This document shows, piece after piece, positions 36,549 through 49,759 of a stretch of DNA of 64,000 bases (the first letter of the stretch is position 1; every line of letters starts with the position of its first letter). The position numbers were made by a program, and so were the translations under genes. Below the pieces are notes generated by a model, which was given only the letters and a program-made list of their open reading frames with translations, was not told the origin of the DNA and made no database searches. Origin of the DNA: Heliopora coerulea (lineage: Eukaryota; Cnidaria; Anthozoa; Scleralcyonacea; Helioporidae); assembly GCA_030142905.1 (NCBI GenBank), contig JASJOG010000002.1, positions 3,947,501-4,011,500 on the forward strand, given 5' to 3'.

Positions 36549-37280
36549 GGGCCTGTTTACATAAGGCCGAGTTATCTCGGTGGGAAGAGATAACTCGGGG
36601 GATAGGGTCAAGGTTGGCCCTGTTTCACATGATAAAATGGAACAACTGAGATATTCCTGTCCAGCCCGATAACTGTAGGCTACGTAACCATTCTCTTTAC
36701 AAAATGGCTGGCAGAGGAAGTTGATTGTTGTCGCAGGTTCTATAATTATAATCTCTGCTATTGTTTTGATGCAACTACATGAACTTTTTTATGAAAGGCA
36801 TTAGCAAGGAGGAATTTGAACCGACAATGACGAAGGTTTTGGAAGAAGCCCAGTCAAACAGATAACTGGTGGCAACACTCAACGAGATTGTACGTGAAGA
36901 AGAGTGGGAAAAAAACGTGCGTATGCCTGGTCATGTATTCATGAAATTGGCTAATTTTAGCGATTTTAAATTTCATTGCTTGATACAGTCGAAACTCCTT
37001 CCACGACCGCTTTGTTGTTTTGACGTTCGCATGCGTTATTGTGTCAAAGTTAACCCTCCCGAGATAACTCGGGCTGAAGTTTTCACATGGAAGCAAAGAT
37101 ACCTCGTCCCCTAGGGTTACCTTACCATTGAGATCGAGATATCTCGGGGCCCCGAGATATCTCTGTCTCATGTGAAACATCACGCATATGATCAAGGAGA
37201 TATATAGGAAACAGGGACATCTCGGGTACCCGAGACATCCCTATACCCCCGAGATATCTCGCTTCATGTGAACAGGGCCC
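36549..37280. mobile_element. TIR element with GGGCCTGTTTACAT ends and GAGATATCTCGG motifs
   Basis: The left end is 'gggcctgtttacataaggcc', the right end 'gcttcatgtgaacagggccc'. Subterminal palindromes 'gagttatctcgg', 'cccgagataactcggg' and 'ccgagatatctcg' recur near both ends. The interior (36690-37110) contains a short frame with 'VREEEWEKNVRMPGHVFMKL' that I cannot place. The layout matches non-autonomous DNA transposons. It directly abuts the preceding TIR element. Confidence 0.75.
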
Positions 37281-38244
37281 CAGAACAATAATTTATATCG
37301 TGTTTGATCTCTGAAAGGCTTGTCTAGCCGGTAGAATTGGGTGAATTTTCCCATTTTTTTTCTTTCGTTTTACTCCCACTGATGTAAATACGTCTGTTAG
37401 GAATAACAGACTAAACAACTGATAAAAGAGCGTTGACTAAATTATTAATTAAACCTTTAGATAAACAATTGACATTATCTACAGAATGTCGAGTTTCCCT
37501 GTGTTTAGTAAGCATCAAAAGATGCCTTGCCTAGAAAATCTAAAATATTACCATAATAAATATTTTCATCGCGTATTTACTGCAAAGTACCTGATCCACT
37601 ACTCCCCTAACACTTGGAAATCGGAAAACCGTCTTAACTGACAGATTTAAATTCCACTTGAGACAAAGTTACTCCATTACAGGCAAATTCTTCGTTTATA
37701 CTTGTGAGTTCCAGTTCAAGCATTTTACGTGACGTGGTATGGTGGTAAGATATATTTCACAAATACGTCAGCATTTTACCAGTTAGGTTGTGAAATAACA
37801 GATGCAATTGTATCATATGAAGAAAATCCATGAAGAGGATTTACTCTATCAGTCTAAGTTGTCCAGAGCTAGACAATTGAATTACGGGGAAAAATGCCCA
37901 GAAAGCTCTGCGGGAATTCAAAACTTAGAACGCTCGAGCAAATTAATTCCATGGTAAAATTGTAAAAATTAAGTGAAGATTGCGAGAGTAAAAATAACTT
38001 TCAAATAATAAATGCCTGAATATGTGACTGGGTCCTTTACAATAACAAGCAATCCGGGTGAACCGTACTTCGCACATCAAATATAAATCCTCTAAACCCA
38101 GATCTCGTTACATGCTATGGATAACAAAAGCATATGAACCTGGAAACAATATCAAAGCAACAACGCTCTCTCTCAGAGCAATGTATGCGTATTTGCGATG
38201 GTACTGAGGCAAACATGATGACGGGGAGGATAGAATACACGTCA
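37281..38244. other. intergenic sequence, nothing recognised
   Basis: No open frame of note, RNA signature or repeat was seen. Confidence 0.4.
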
Positions 38245-38366
38245 TTAACCCTTTTCAGTCCGAATCTGACTTGTTATTATACCCTGGTTAACGCCAGACT
38301 TTCACTTTGGTTGAAGCCAGACGGTTCACCAAGGGGAGACGTTTAGGATCGGAGAAGAATCATTAA
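38245..38366 (+). mobile_element. MITE of the GTTAACGCCAGACG family
   Basis: It begins TTAACCCTTTTCAGTCCGAA and contains 'ccctggttaacgccagac', a second 'ggttgaagccagacggttca' and 'ccaaggggagacgtttagga'. The 3' end is degraded, so the inverted end is not clear. Confidence 0.65.
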
Positions 38367-38644
38367 GTTTTCTTTTTTGTTTTCTAAAACTGTCTCAGGA
38401 TGCATTGCACGTCTTTTTTTGATATTCACATTAAAATTCCACAGCCACGTTCGGAGTACTGAAATAGCTAGAGCGGGACCTTTCCAGGCTACCACTTCCA
38501 ATAAGAAGTGAGACTAATGTTCGAGATTGAATGATATATTATTATTATCATAACGTTTTAATACAGTTTTAACACAAATTACCGATATCTATAGATTTTG
38601 TAGAAATCTTTACTATCGACTTAACATTGTAAACTGATGAGGTT

Positions 38645-39012
38645 TCCTTGAACAATCTCTCCTTCTCTCTGTCTCTGTCTCATTGTCTCTTTGTTTTATT
38701 ATCAGCCTGTCTGCCTCAGTCACGATCTGTTTGTCTTAGTTTCTGTTTCTACGTCTCTGTCTGAGTCTGTCCCTGTTTCTTTCACTCGTCTCTCATCTCT
38801 GTCTCTCTGTTTCTGTGTCTGTGTCGCTTAAATTGTCTCCGATCCTTTTCTCTCCTTCTCTGTCTTTGTCTCTCAGTCTCTATATCTCTTTCTCTTTATA
38901 TCTCTTTCTCTCTCTGTCTCTCACTCTGTCTCACCTATTCTCTCTCTCTGTCCCTCTCTGTCTCACTATCTCTCTAACTCTCTCACATGCGCACACACGC
39001 TCGCACACACAC
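38645..39012. repeat. CT-rich microsatellite (TCTC/TCTG) ending in CACACA
   Basis: About 370 bp of almost uninterrupted polypyrimidine on the plus strand, dominated by 'tctctgtctc' and followed by 'gcacacacgctcgcacacac'. The Ser/Leu frame across it is an artefact. Polypurine/polypyrimidine mirror stretches of this kind can form triplex DNA. Confidence 0.95.
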
Positions 39013-40254
39013 ATAGATTTCCGATATTTTAGCAACCAGATATTGCCTAATGCTAGGTGACCTTGTTTAGTCCTAAGGTCAAATATTATAACTTCTTATT
39101 TTATTAAACCTTATTTTTAAATCTGTCACCCTTTATGCAGACACCTTATTAGACTACTTCTGCTGACGCTAAAAAAGAAACCGGTTTTTAAGGCCCTGAT
39201 GAGATGTCCCTAAAATAGGCATGTTTTAAAAATAAAATCTTTATATCGGAATAAATTGGGATAAAAACTTAAGCGATAACAGATTACATATTCACCTCGA
39301 GTAGCAGGGATAGATTCTCTGGATATGAAATTTGGTGTTATGATACGTTTGGGTGCAATAATCCTTAGGCATAAAGTTGGAAAGTTGTTGCAATATTATA
39401 CTGAACCTATGCGAGGGACACATGTTGTCAAGTTGTTTAAATTAATCATATAACCTTAGTATCTTTCTCATTATAAATTGAGGAATTTCCAGCATTCATA
39501 TACATTAACAAGAAACAACTCTTAGGGATAGAGACCTACCTGGGAAAATATTCTGTGTCATAGTCTAAGATGAAAAACAATTCGTACTGCCTATCCTAAC
39601 CACATGGAGTTCTTTGACGCTCACTTTTATATAATGTATTTCCCAGAATATCTCATCCACGATTACTTTTTGCTTGAATTTAAAGATATTTCAGACTTTT
39701 CTAAGGAAATAACCGTGTTTGATGTTCGATAACTTTCCGCTGCAAGCAGCCAGGAATTACTTATTTTTGGGAAATAAACGTTCTAATTGTGACTATGAAA
39801 TTTCAAGTCAAAGAAAATTGATTTATGTTGGAGTAGAAGCAGAAGAATTACAAAATTCAGCATTTTAACTAATAGTGCAATTTCGGTTAATGATGGCTCA
39901 TCCAAGACAGGATTTTGATATAAGAAATATTTTCCTTTAGTACTGGGATTAGTTACCCCATGTGGAGGTTTTTAAGCCTGGAGGTAATTTTAATGTCATG
40001 ATATTTTAACTTTGGATGCAACAGTTTGACCTTCTTAATTTCATCCGTAACTAATTTAACTAAACCGGCTTGTCGACTTTCCTTCTCACTTACATAATCC
40101 GAACGGAAATTTTCATATGAATGTATTGAGCCTTCAGCGTTGAGCCCTAATGCTATGGATATGTATGACAAAATGCTTAGGCGCGATGCTGAGTGTTGTG
40201 CAAGCTTGGAATGGATCGGCAGATATTCGCCAAGCTTAAATCTACATACAATCT
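39013..40254. other. intergenic sequence, nothing recognised
   Basis: No gene or known repeat was recognised. The minus frame at 40348-39953 (131 codons) overlaps the SINE and has no family signature. Confidence 0.35.
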
Positions 40255-40348
40255 GTCTAAAACTCACGTGGGGGTCGAACCTGCAACATTCTGAGGGTCT
40301 TACTATTGAGCTTACAAACCCTAACCATTGACCTGGCGAGACTCTCAT
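40255..40348 (-). mobile_element. tRNA-derived SINE fragment
   Basis: On the minus strand, 'aggtcaatggttagggtttg' (A-box side) and 'gttgcaggttcgaccccca' (B box) lie about 45 bp apart, as in a tRNA head. The acceptor stem is not recognisable. Confidence 0.5.
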
Positions 40349-42000
40349 GGAAAGCTAAGTTTACATATCTTCTCTCCATCTGAATTCTGATTCTCCGTAG
40401 CTCAATTGTAACAACGTTCCAGTAGTTATCAAAAAGCTCCAGATTTGGCCCCCATCTGGGCCTCACAAAGATTTTATTAGGATTAGTCAATCATTATTCT
40501 AATCTCCCTCTTCTGGAGCACTTGTGGAAGTCAGAAATTAATTTCGTATTCAAACAACCACTTAGGCAGCAACTGTCCATCAACTGAGTCAGCGCACTTT
40601 TTTAACCATAGTTATCCATCAGAATATCGGTCTATCATTGAGTAGAATGTCACTCATATCATCAAAAGGTAATGGCTTAGCGGGCTAAGAAACATTGCCA
40701 GCATATAACCTTAAGAAACATCTCCCCAGAGTTCAATACATTCTTTTTCACACAAATCATATTTTTTTACCAAAGAAGCTCACTCCCGTTATTGTACAAG
40801 TTTATTTAAGTGACAATTTCTTGACATTGGCATTCAAAATTAAGAACACTGCACGAAGGGCGTTTTATGCAATTACGTCGTATTTTCTCAGCAACGTTTG
40901 TTTTATAACCACGCCTAAAAATCTGTATGTACTTGTTTTTCGAACTATTTAGTTAAAATGAATACAGATGCTAGTGCGGCTAGCACTATGTATATAGAAC
41001 GGTACGAATGATACGTGATAGGGTTTAAATATAAACTGGTACACAAAACTAGTACCAACCTAACATGAGACTTTTTGTGACTCAGTATTTTTACAATACC
41101 TTTGCCTAGCAATCATTAGGCCCAAATATATTCCAAGATCATTTTTAAAATCCATGCAAAGAATTGATCTCTCTCTCAACTTAAGGACTTGAGAGGATGC
41201 AATAAATGAAGAGTACTAAAGTCCAACTAGCAGTGTTAAACGACCTGTAATGAGCTAAAAGTTTAAAGAACTGCTGAAACACAAAGTAGAAAGTATTAAC
41301 GTTCCAAGCAAACGCCCTTCCAGAGAATGAAATAGTTCAAGGACCTTCACTTGTAACGCCAGCATTGTCTGTTTTCACCTTTGGTAGTTCCTCAACCCTT
41401 TTAGCATTCCAAGGTGATGTAATCTGTCTTTATCTAACATTTTCTCACCCCAACTTAGACCGACAGAGGGATTTATATCTTAAAAATATTTCTATTTTAG
41501 GAATATATTATCCGTCTTTGTGGTTGAGGTGACACTTTCACGGTGACAATTAGCACAGATATTTTGTTTAGCGTTTGTTAACCGATGTACGTAGCACTTG
41601 ATACGTAGACTGCCGAAAGGCCTCGTGCTTTATTCCAATTTTAATCTCGTTAAGTCTGTCGTTTCCTTGGAGGTTGAAAAAGTCCAGTATTCCAGTTCGT
41701 TGGTACGGACAATAATAAAGAAGTATGCGCTGTTTATTCTATATTTTAGTTGTCGCCACAAAAGGTTCATTCCGTCGAGTTTGTTCGACTCACCTGTTAA
41801 ATTTATAACTTTTTTAATTATCTAAAAAGTAAACAATATTAGTGTCTCAGGAGTTGAACTCTTTCACATAGTTTTGAACGGTGTCTGGGGAAACAAATAA
41901 AAAATTGAATGGTTTGTATTAAATAATTTTCTAATTCATGTTGCCCTGACGTCTTCTTAGGTATGTTTTTCTGGGAATTATTTTTCAATCTTTATGAATT
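40349..42000. other. intergenic sequence, nothing recognised
   Basis: Short frames at 40695-40952 and 41598-41825 have no recognisable domain and weak starts. No other feature is supported. Confidence 0.35.
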
Positions 42001-42140
42001 TTCCGTGTGCTTCAAATGCTTTCAATTTCTTTCTCCATGTCTCACTTTGTCTCTTTCCCTCACCCTCTCCCTTATCCTCTCCTTCTTCTTTCTCTCTCTA
42101 TTCTACGCCGTTCCCTCTCCCTGTCTTTCTCCATCCCTCT
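42001..42140. repeat. CT-rich low-complexity tract
   Basis: A polypyrimidine-rich stretch (tctctttccctcaccctctc and similar), less regular than the one at 38.6 kb. Confidence 0.85.
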
Positions 42141-43330
42141 AATTCTATAAACTGATTGCTTTACCGGTAAACAATAATAAACTGTTTGTTAATTTAACTT
42201 CGTCAAGAGGGTGTCAGGTTAAGGGTAGTTTTATTCTTGGTCAGGATTATTTCACTTGATCACGGACTTGCGAGGTGTCACATTTCCCGAAGGTGATTTG
42301 TACTATTTTCTTGTAAGAAGACTTAAAAATTGACTTGAATTGCGCTGGCAAATCTTTTTTTAAATTTCACTGACTACGAGATTGAACCTTAAATATTAGA
42401 AAGCTTTGTTTACTTTAATTGCTGCCAACCCAAAACGATTTTAAAGTTTACATGACCGATGAGATCTAGAGAAATTAGGAAAGGAAGAAAAGCACAGTGC
42501 CAAAGTGATGCACAAAATTAAATTAACGTATTCTAGAAAAGGTTGGCCTTTCTATATTTAATCCCTGCACTTTGTATTCGACTAATATAATAGTAAACAA
42601 ATCTCTATAAGATGAACCCGGATGCGATGTCAAAGAAGCACCGAAAGAAGTTCATGCAACATTCCTGAGATGTGTTCCAGTTATGCATAGCATTTACTCA
42701 TGTTTGATACAAAAGAAATTGTGAAAATCGCTAGGGAATACGCCCTCACTCCCTTGTAGCCGTTTTTTCCCTAAAACACAACGTTGCATGCCAGCCAAAA
42801 TAAACATGTTTATAACTGAAGAAGAGTCACAAAAGTCTAGCGTTAAAAACATGGTGATCAACTCAACAGGATTATTTAAGGATAATTATCTGTTGCCGAA
42901 ATGTACTTAAAACACACATGAATCTGGCTAAGCTCCATTGGTCATAAATCAAAGTCGATTTCTAAAGTCCTATGCTCCTTTTAGCATATACACAGTGAAC
43001 AGAAAATTCTTGAACAAAAATCCGGGCACAAAGGATTCTTCGAGTAAAAAGGTGTCGCAATGCAAACTTTTCGCATTCGTGATTATTGTTAAATAACACC
43101 ATATAAAGGGAATGAACAAGGGATCAAATCCAGACAAGAAAATGCTGCAAATATTTTCCAAGGCTGATTTATGTTTTCGTACTAGGTTGAATGCTGATAA
43201 AGCTCATTCTACGAATTTTTTCAATGACTAATCAAACGAACTTCTTCATTCCCCAATTGAAGAAGAAAGCTTGACAATAAATGTTTTCTTCGACGCATGT
43301 AAAAATTTGACAAGAAAAGTGAGTTGGATA
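42141..43330. other. intergenic sequence, nothing recognised
   Basis: No supported gene, RNA or repeat. Confidence 0.4.
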
Positions 43331-43336
43331 AATATC

Positions 43337-43400
43337 CAAACACACACACAAATGTGTGTGTGTTTGTGTTTCTAAAACTCGTTAATATTTTTTTTTAGAT

Positions 43401-43431
<31 letters not shown>

Positions 43432-43450
43432 AGGTTTTATATATATATGT
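43337..43450. repeat. CACACA/TGTGTG hairpin followed by TA repeats
   Basis: 'caaacacacacaca' pairs with 'tgtgtgtgtgtttg' across a two-base loop (43337-43366). TA tracts follow at 43401-43423 and 43438-43448. Confidence 0.9.
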
Positions 43451-43599
43451 GAAGTTCTATAGCATAGGAGGTAATGCCAATGAATTGAAAAGCCGGTATA
43501 CTGAAGGAAAATTGGGCATTTACATTCATTCATTGAGTCATTATATTTCGTGAAAGTAATTTTTTGCGACGTTCAGAACGGCACATTTTAAGAACCAAG

Positions 43600-43700
43600 T
43601 TAGGCCTCCGTCTAGGAATGGAACCTGCAGCCTTGCAAATCCATCGTGCAGTGGTCTGCCAAGAGCTACCAAGACTGTTGCCAAGAGCATGGTCACCAGT
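43600..43700 (-). mobile_element. tRNA-derived SINE fragment
   Basis: The minus strand carries 'ggtagctcttggcagaccac', 'gatggatttgcaaggctgca' and the B-box-like 'ggttccattcctag', in the order of a tRNA head. The plus-strand frame here is a shadow. Confidence 0.55.
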
Positions 43701-43791
43701 TTTGTACTTGTTTAAGTGGCAATGCCACTTACATAAGTACAACTTTCACTTAATATAGACCTATATGTACTATTTACAAAACGAGCAGGAG

Positions 43792-43830
43792 TGCTTTATC
43801 GGATATAAAGCACGAGGCGACAGCCGATTG
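43792..43830. repeat. short hairpin 'tgctttat-cgga-tataaagca'
   Basis: A compact inverted repeat (43794-43815) within 'gagcaggagtgctttatcgg', followed by 'cacgaggcgacagcc'. It looks like part of a dispersed repeat, but only one copy is present here. Confidence 0.4.
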
Positions 43831-44049
43831 TTTTGCATCCGATGAATCACGTACTGTGAGTTTTGTAATGTCTTATAAGACCAACCTCTTTCTACGCTGA
43901 TTCCCTAAGAAAGTTTGGCAATTTATGTTTTCTAAGGCAAAAAATATTGAGAAGAATTTCAGGAGAATTTCAGGATAAAGCACGTGTGTCAGTATTACAT
44001 ATACAGACACAACATGGTTATGATTTTCTTTTGTGTTTTCCTCATGAAT

Positions 44050-44330
44050 TCTTAATGAGTTTTATAAATATATATACGTATTCATATATATATATATATA
44101 TACATACACATACACATACACATACATGTCCATATACATATACATGTACATGTACATATACATACACATGTATACATACACATATATACATACACATATA
44201 TACATACACATATATACATACACATATATACATACACATATATACATACACATATATACATACATATACATATACATAGATATATAGATATAGATACAGA
44301 TATAGATATAGAGGTAGTCCAAATTTTACA
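44050..44330. repeat. compound TA/ACAT microsatellite with a 14-bp unit
   Basis: TA tract (44076-44101), ACATAC repeats, then about seven copies of a 14-bp unit 'tatacatacacata' (44170-44265), then GATATA repeats. Tyr/Ile/Val-rich frames on both strands are artefacts. Confidence 0.95.
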
Positions 44331-44396
44331 ATTTTATTTCCAAGCTGAGAATTTCTTGTTACCATTGTCGGCGGTTTTATATTCAAGACTGGATTT

Positions 44397-44420
44397 ATAT
44401 ATATATATATATATATATAT
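44397..44420. repeat. (TA)n microsatellite
   Basis: A pure TA run at the left boundary of the pogo-like MITE. The element inserts at TA, so the tract may be a preferred target. Confidence 0.95.
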
Positions 44421-44896
44421 TAGAACCCCTTTAATTCGCGGACATTGGGGTCCAAGGACCCGGTTCGCGAATTATCCGGGTTGCGAATTAGTCTGAAAAC
44501 CAAATTTCAACATATCAAGATATATAATGGTCATATAATGGTCATATAATGGTCATATAATGGCCAAACACACATGAATTTTAATTCACAACCCTCCTAC
44601 CTCACGTCGTGTACGACGCCATATTTGGATGTTATGGTCAGAATATAGTGCCGACCGATCACATGTTTCCAACTATATTTTTCAAAGAACAGCTCAATTT
44701 TTGCAAAATATGAACTTTATTTACAACAAATCTATAAATAATGATCATTTACATGCAAATTGATACAAAAGAAAGAGTAGAAAACATCAAACAGTGCGAA
44801 CGCTGGTTTTTGGTCAAAAAATTTGGGGTCCAAGACCCTATCGCGAATTAAGGTCTTTCGCAAATAAAGGGGTCGCGAATTACAGGGGTTCTACTG
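44419..44896. mobile_element. pogo/Tigger-like MITE (Tc1/mariner superfamily)
   Basis: The right end reads 'gcgaattacaggggttctac' then TG, then TA. Its reverse complement starts CAGTAGAACCCC, the classic Tigger/pogo-type terminus. The left end is TAGAACCCCTTTAATTCGCG, lacking the outer CAG. A second nested inverted block ('ggggtccaaggaccc' left, 'ggggtccaagaccc' region right) extends the TIR. The interior is non-coding and holds four copies of an 11-bp unit 'tcatataatgg' (44523-44564). TA tracts lie on both sides. Confidence 0.8.
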
Positions 44897-45038
44897 TATA
44901 TATATATATATATATAATTGATTTTATGTTTTCGTTTTTTAAAAAGGTGACTAAAAAGAGTATCCGCTTCTGTCCTGTGCTCTTGTTCCCTTGAGGCTCT
45001 CAGATTCATGTTCACGTCATTTCCGAATATAATTATAT

Positions 45039-45155
<117 letters not shown>

Positions 45156-45984
45156 TAAATTTCATCTTACTAAGTGTAAATGTTGTAAGCTTGGATATAT
45201 ATGTGATGAAAAGCATTTTCGCTTTTCTTTTATGAATAAATTTCAAACGATAGTGGGCTAAGCGGGTCGCTATGGGTTCAAAGTAATTAAAGACCTTTTT
45301 TCTATGATTACCATCATTCATATACTCATACCCCCGCATGGTGAGAATCCTTCATGAAAGACATTCCTGACCTTGCTCTTGCATCAAATTCACCTCTTGT
45401 TGTCATATTAACATTTTAATCTGACCAGGAATAAAATATAATTCACCTCAGGGGTAATCTGATATTTTTAATAACTCTCATACTTTATGTATCAAAGCCT
45501 GATCTCCAGGGCTGCACTAAAATCCAGGTCATCGGAACTTGTATCTTGTGATGCAAAATTAAGTATTTCAATCTCAAGAATAAATGAGATCTTCGGTAAA
45601 TTGCAAACAATTAGTCAGAAGTGCACGAATATCTCCTAAACTGACATGACGAAGAATTCGTTCAACTGAGTGAAATACTTGGTATAGCTAAAGGCGATAA
45701 CCGAAAGGTTATTTATAGAGTAGTTGCGCAGAGAACATTTGCACAAACAACTTAAATCCATAGCTACCATTTATATTTGAGAATATTCTAGCACGTGTAT
45801 ATGACATTATGTGAAAGCTAAGAGAAGCCGACTTAAGTATAACTAACGCATTTAAATAGCAAATAGTGAACGGATAAAACCATGCGAGAGAAAATTTGTC
45901 AGTCAATTTTACCCTTGTTCATAATATAAAATTATTTTAAACGACAATTTTGTATTAGCAATATTAGATTTTGTCTACCCCTGG
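45156..45984. other. intergenic sequence, nothing recognised
   Basis: No supported feature. Confidence 0.4.
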
Positions 45985-45989
45985 TGATT

Positions 45990-46240
45990 GTTTATTTATT
46001 TATTTATTTTACGAATTCGCCAAAGGCGGGTAAATAGACAAAAGCACACTAAGTCCCCTACAAGGCCAATCTATCCATATATCTGTCTATTCTATATCCG
46101 TTTAGTTGAAAGTTGCTCCGAAAAGAATGTGAAAATTTCGACAAAATCCCTGCGAATAACTAGCTTCCTACCTCACACCATAAAATCTCCTTATCGAGCA
46201 GATTGCTAGTCGTCCATTGCTCCACCTATGGCTATTACGT
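45990..46240 (-). mobile_element. 3' end of a retroelement with (AATA)n tail
   Basis: On the minus strand, 'tagtgtgcttttgtctattt' and 'acccgcctttggcgaattcg' lead into 'taaaataaataaataaata' (46010-45990). The short terminal hairpin (cgcctttggcg) plus AATA tail is typical of LINE or SINE 3' ends. The body cannot be assigned. Confidence 0.5.
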
Positions 46241-49200
46241 GCTTCTAAGTAAAAAGAAAATTTTCCTCAACATCAAAATAAAGATATTTAAGTTTTATGA
46301 CTTACGTTACATGAAAATGTAAAGTAGTGACATACATGTACCACTCGGAAAAGCAATTTATGGTTACCTCTAAGGGGTGTTTTTTATTGGGTCAGACAAA
46401 ATAAGGGTAAACTAAATCAGCTCGCTAGTGGATCTCGTATTGTAAATGGTGAACAATTGAAAACTTACGATTTATTTGCATCGGTCACTGTTCATAAGTT
46501 TCTCATAGCAGAAGAGTTGTAGTTTTAGGGCTTCTGTTCAGTAATCCTGGAATAGCGATCATATTAAACACTTGATAGCTGGTCCCAATGGAAATATTGA
46601 GACTTAATTCTCTTTGAGGTATACCCACATTTCTTCTTTTATGTGGGCAAGAATAAAGAAAGAAAATTTAACCAAAAAGCCAGCTGATCTAACTTTTGGA
46701 GATAACAAAGACGGCATTATACTACCCTTTGATTGCCTTATCAGTGTACAAACGGCAAGCATTCCTCATCACGTACGTGAAAAAGCAACATTCTAATATT
46801 GCCTTCTTACTAAAAAGTTGTTGCCCACTTTCGTACCTTAATGTGTAGTAGTTTTTTCGTAACATGTCAAATTTCCACGAAGTCAACCGACTGAAAGCTT
46901 GCCCAAAGTATGTAAATAATGGGATTATACCACAATACTTATACACATATTATTCTCCAAAAGTAAATTTAGACCTTAGTTAGAAGCAAATTTTAGTCGC
47001 TAGATTAGCAAAAAGGTCAAATTCTAACATTTTAATTGTTGCTCTCCTTCGGTGTCTTGTTGTCAATCTTTTTATCAATTAGAAATACAGATAAAGTCAC
47101 TATACCAGTCAACTGTGTATTCATTCGTTTATTTTACGTTGCTCTTCGTAACAAAGCTGGTGTCAGCCTGTTTCATTAAAAGAAACAGGTTTGTTGTCCA
47201 TAGGTCTTCCTCATTTCCCAAAGTTAAACACATGCACTCACTGATCTAAATTAATGTTCCTTTTCTGTTGAGTCATCAAACCAAATTTCCTTGATTTCAG
47301 AAACCAGTGATTTCAGTCTGAGTAACTTTCTTTAAATACTTTGCCGAGATTTGTTCCAAGTCTCTTTCAATAGTCTAACTAGCTTGTGTGCGGTCTGCAA
47401 TCTTGAAAGCAAAAGCGGAAGTCACCGACTTCCCGAAGGTGTATCCCGTAAACTGATATGAACGGTTGATATTTGAACATATTCTTAATCCTCTACTAAC
47501 GTCAAGCCGCTGATTGCTTGTAACTGTTCATAAATATGTTACATCAACCTTCTTTTACCAAAATTGAAACGAACTAGAATTCAGGACACGTTTTGTAACA
47601 AGTGAGGCATCCCGTTGAAGGTAAATGTCGGCATTGCGAACTATTCCACAGAAGCAATGCAATAACAGAGCGTTTCTAATTATAGTTTTGATGTTGCCGT
47701 AATGCAAACCAACCATTTGTTTCTCTCAACTTGAGTACAGTGTTGATTGTATTACGAGTACAGTGTTGAATCAAGCCACCGTTAACACTCCAATCGGAAT
47801 AATATAAAACCCTTATGAAAAAAATGCAAGGGAAAATGAATGGACTAACTGCAACTTCGATCGACTTCTCACGAATTTGAAACAGCAAGTTGTTATCTAC
47901 GATCACATCGTCACAAAATGGTGGCCACAATTAACCTTCAAATCGCTTATAATGCAATTTACTTCATCGGATATAACGACATGTGGCACTTTGACTCTCT
48001 AATTGTGCTGTTAAAAAGGGGAAAAAACTTGCCTGAAAGGTAAATGTCCGACATATGTCAACAAGTTTTGTTGACATAGGGCTCTTGTAGCCGGACAGAT
48101 GCTGCCTTTCTGTCTTCCTTTCAAACAGCATATTGTGATTGAGGTTTCATGTTTAATTGTTCTTCTTGGAATACATATCACAAGTGCAGATGTTTGGGCT
48201 GTGTATCTGAGTTTCGTCAACTTCCTGGACGTTATATTGACACTATGGAACACGGTTTAGTGGTATCGTTAATATAAATGGTAATGTCCACAGCAATATC
48301 TTGTTCTTTCAGTTCTACCAAATAGAGAATTCTTTGAGCTAGGTGTTAGTAGTTCCTTGATGCCGAAGATTGCCTACGCGCATACACACTTGTCATCGGT
48401 CATGTATTTCATGAACTTTTTATTTAGAAAGGTTACATAATCGTCGTTGGCGATCTCTACAACAGGACTTTTCTAAAGGAATTTGCTAAATAGGATATAT
48501 GCCCACGTAGAATGAAAATGACAATAGCACGGAAATTAACTGGGGAAAAAAATTAAATTTCGAACAAAACAATTGACAAGAAGATTGAAAATACCTCATC
48601 GCAAAATAAGGGTCCAATGTGGCTGTACATAGAGGAGAAAATCTTTTCCCAAGCCACTATTACCGGAAGTATATTCTTTATTTCAATTAAAAGTAGATTA
48701 AATTTTTTAACTTAAAGGTTCAAGATATGGACGCTGCCGCCTTCTCGATCAATGTATCAAACAATTTGGGGGGTACCGTTCGGTTTTACTGCGACAATCA
48801 CCTTTCCACTTATCCGCATTTAAGTGTATATGTTTTGATTAAATTTCGAGGCTCCCTTGACTTATGTATACCTGAGTCAATCCCGTTTGATTGCAAAATT
48901 CAACTAATTCTACAATCGTTTCACAGACATGGTATTCAGCACTCTAACAATCATAGACTTCAATTATTATAGCTTGATGTTCCGGAATTTTACTCATTAT
49001 TTCCATTTTTCTACCAGGATAATGAAAATTTACTTTAAATATTTGCGATAGCCTTTAACCAATTTATTGAAAAAGTTTGCGGAGCCACAATGATAGGCCT
49101 ATAGAAAAATGTCATAGGCCAAACAAAGAATGTTAAACCCAAACCCCAAATTTTGTGCCACGAAATTCGTCCCACTCTTCTGATCAGAAAGGAAAAAAAC

Positions 49201-49740
49201 GAACCTCCGTGCAACTGCGGACCTCCAGTACCACATCTAAATGACGCACAAATAATCATAGACTTCTAAAAAAAACAAAGCATCGGTAACCACTTATCAT
49301 TCTTTACCTCCTTCCCTCGCAGCTTAAAGTTTATTCGCGTACCGCACGTCCTTTTTAACGTTGCTTCAACCGTGCTAAAACCAAAATCTCCTCGTTTTAT
49401 CTAAAATTGAAGAAAGAAAATTTTTAACCATCAGCTCCTCGGGTGTAGGTTATGCAACAAGCTGCGCAACTTGTAGGGAAATTTTTGGATATGTTTTTTT
49501 TTCTGTGTTGAGTATGACATGTCCAGATAAAAGCACCCTTCAAAATTCTTTTCAGATTTTTATGTTGACAAGTCATTCAAGTATCCAACTTAACGAGATA
49601 TGTTAATGCACCGTGATCGAAGGAAGGTCATGACATGTAATTGTTGCTCCCGTACTGGTAAACGACCGGATTAGAGCACGCGCGCATGTTCGGATCTTCA
49701 TAAGACGCATTTTCTGATTTTCACGCCGTCGTTGGCGTTG
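46241..49740. other. intergenic sequence, nothing recognised
   Basis: Scattered short frames (46614-46796, 47676-47930, 48727-48972, 49035-49259) lack recognisable domains and splice context. No repeat family was recognised. Confidence 0.35.
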
Positions 49741-49759
49741 ATTAAGATCTCTCACCACG

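Noticed and set aside
38815..39060. Ser/Leu-rich frame
   Set aside because: It lies in a CT-rich microsatellite; composition explains it.
44042..44386. Tyr/Val/Ile-rich frames on both strands
   Set aside because: They translate the compound TA/ACAT microsatellite.
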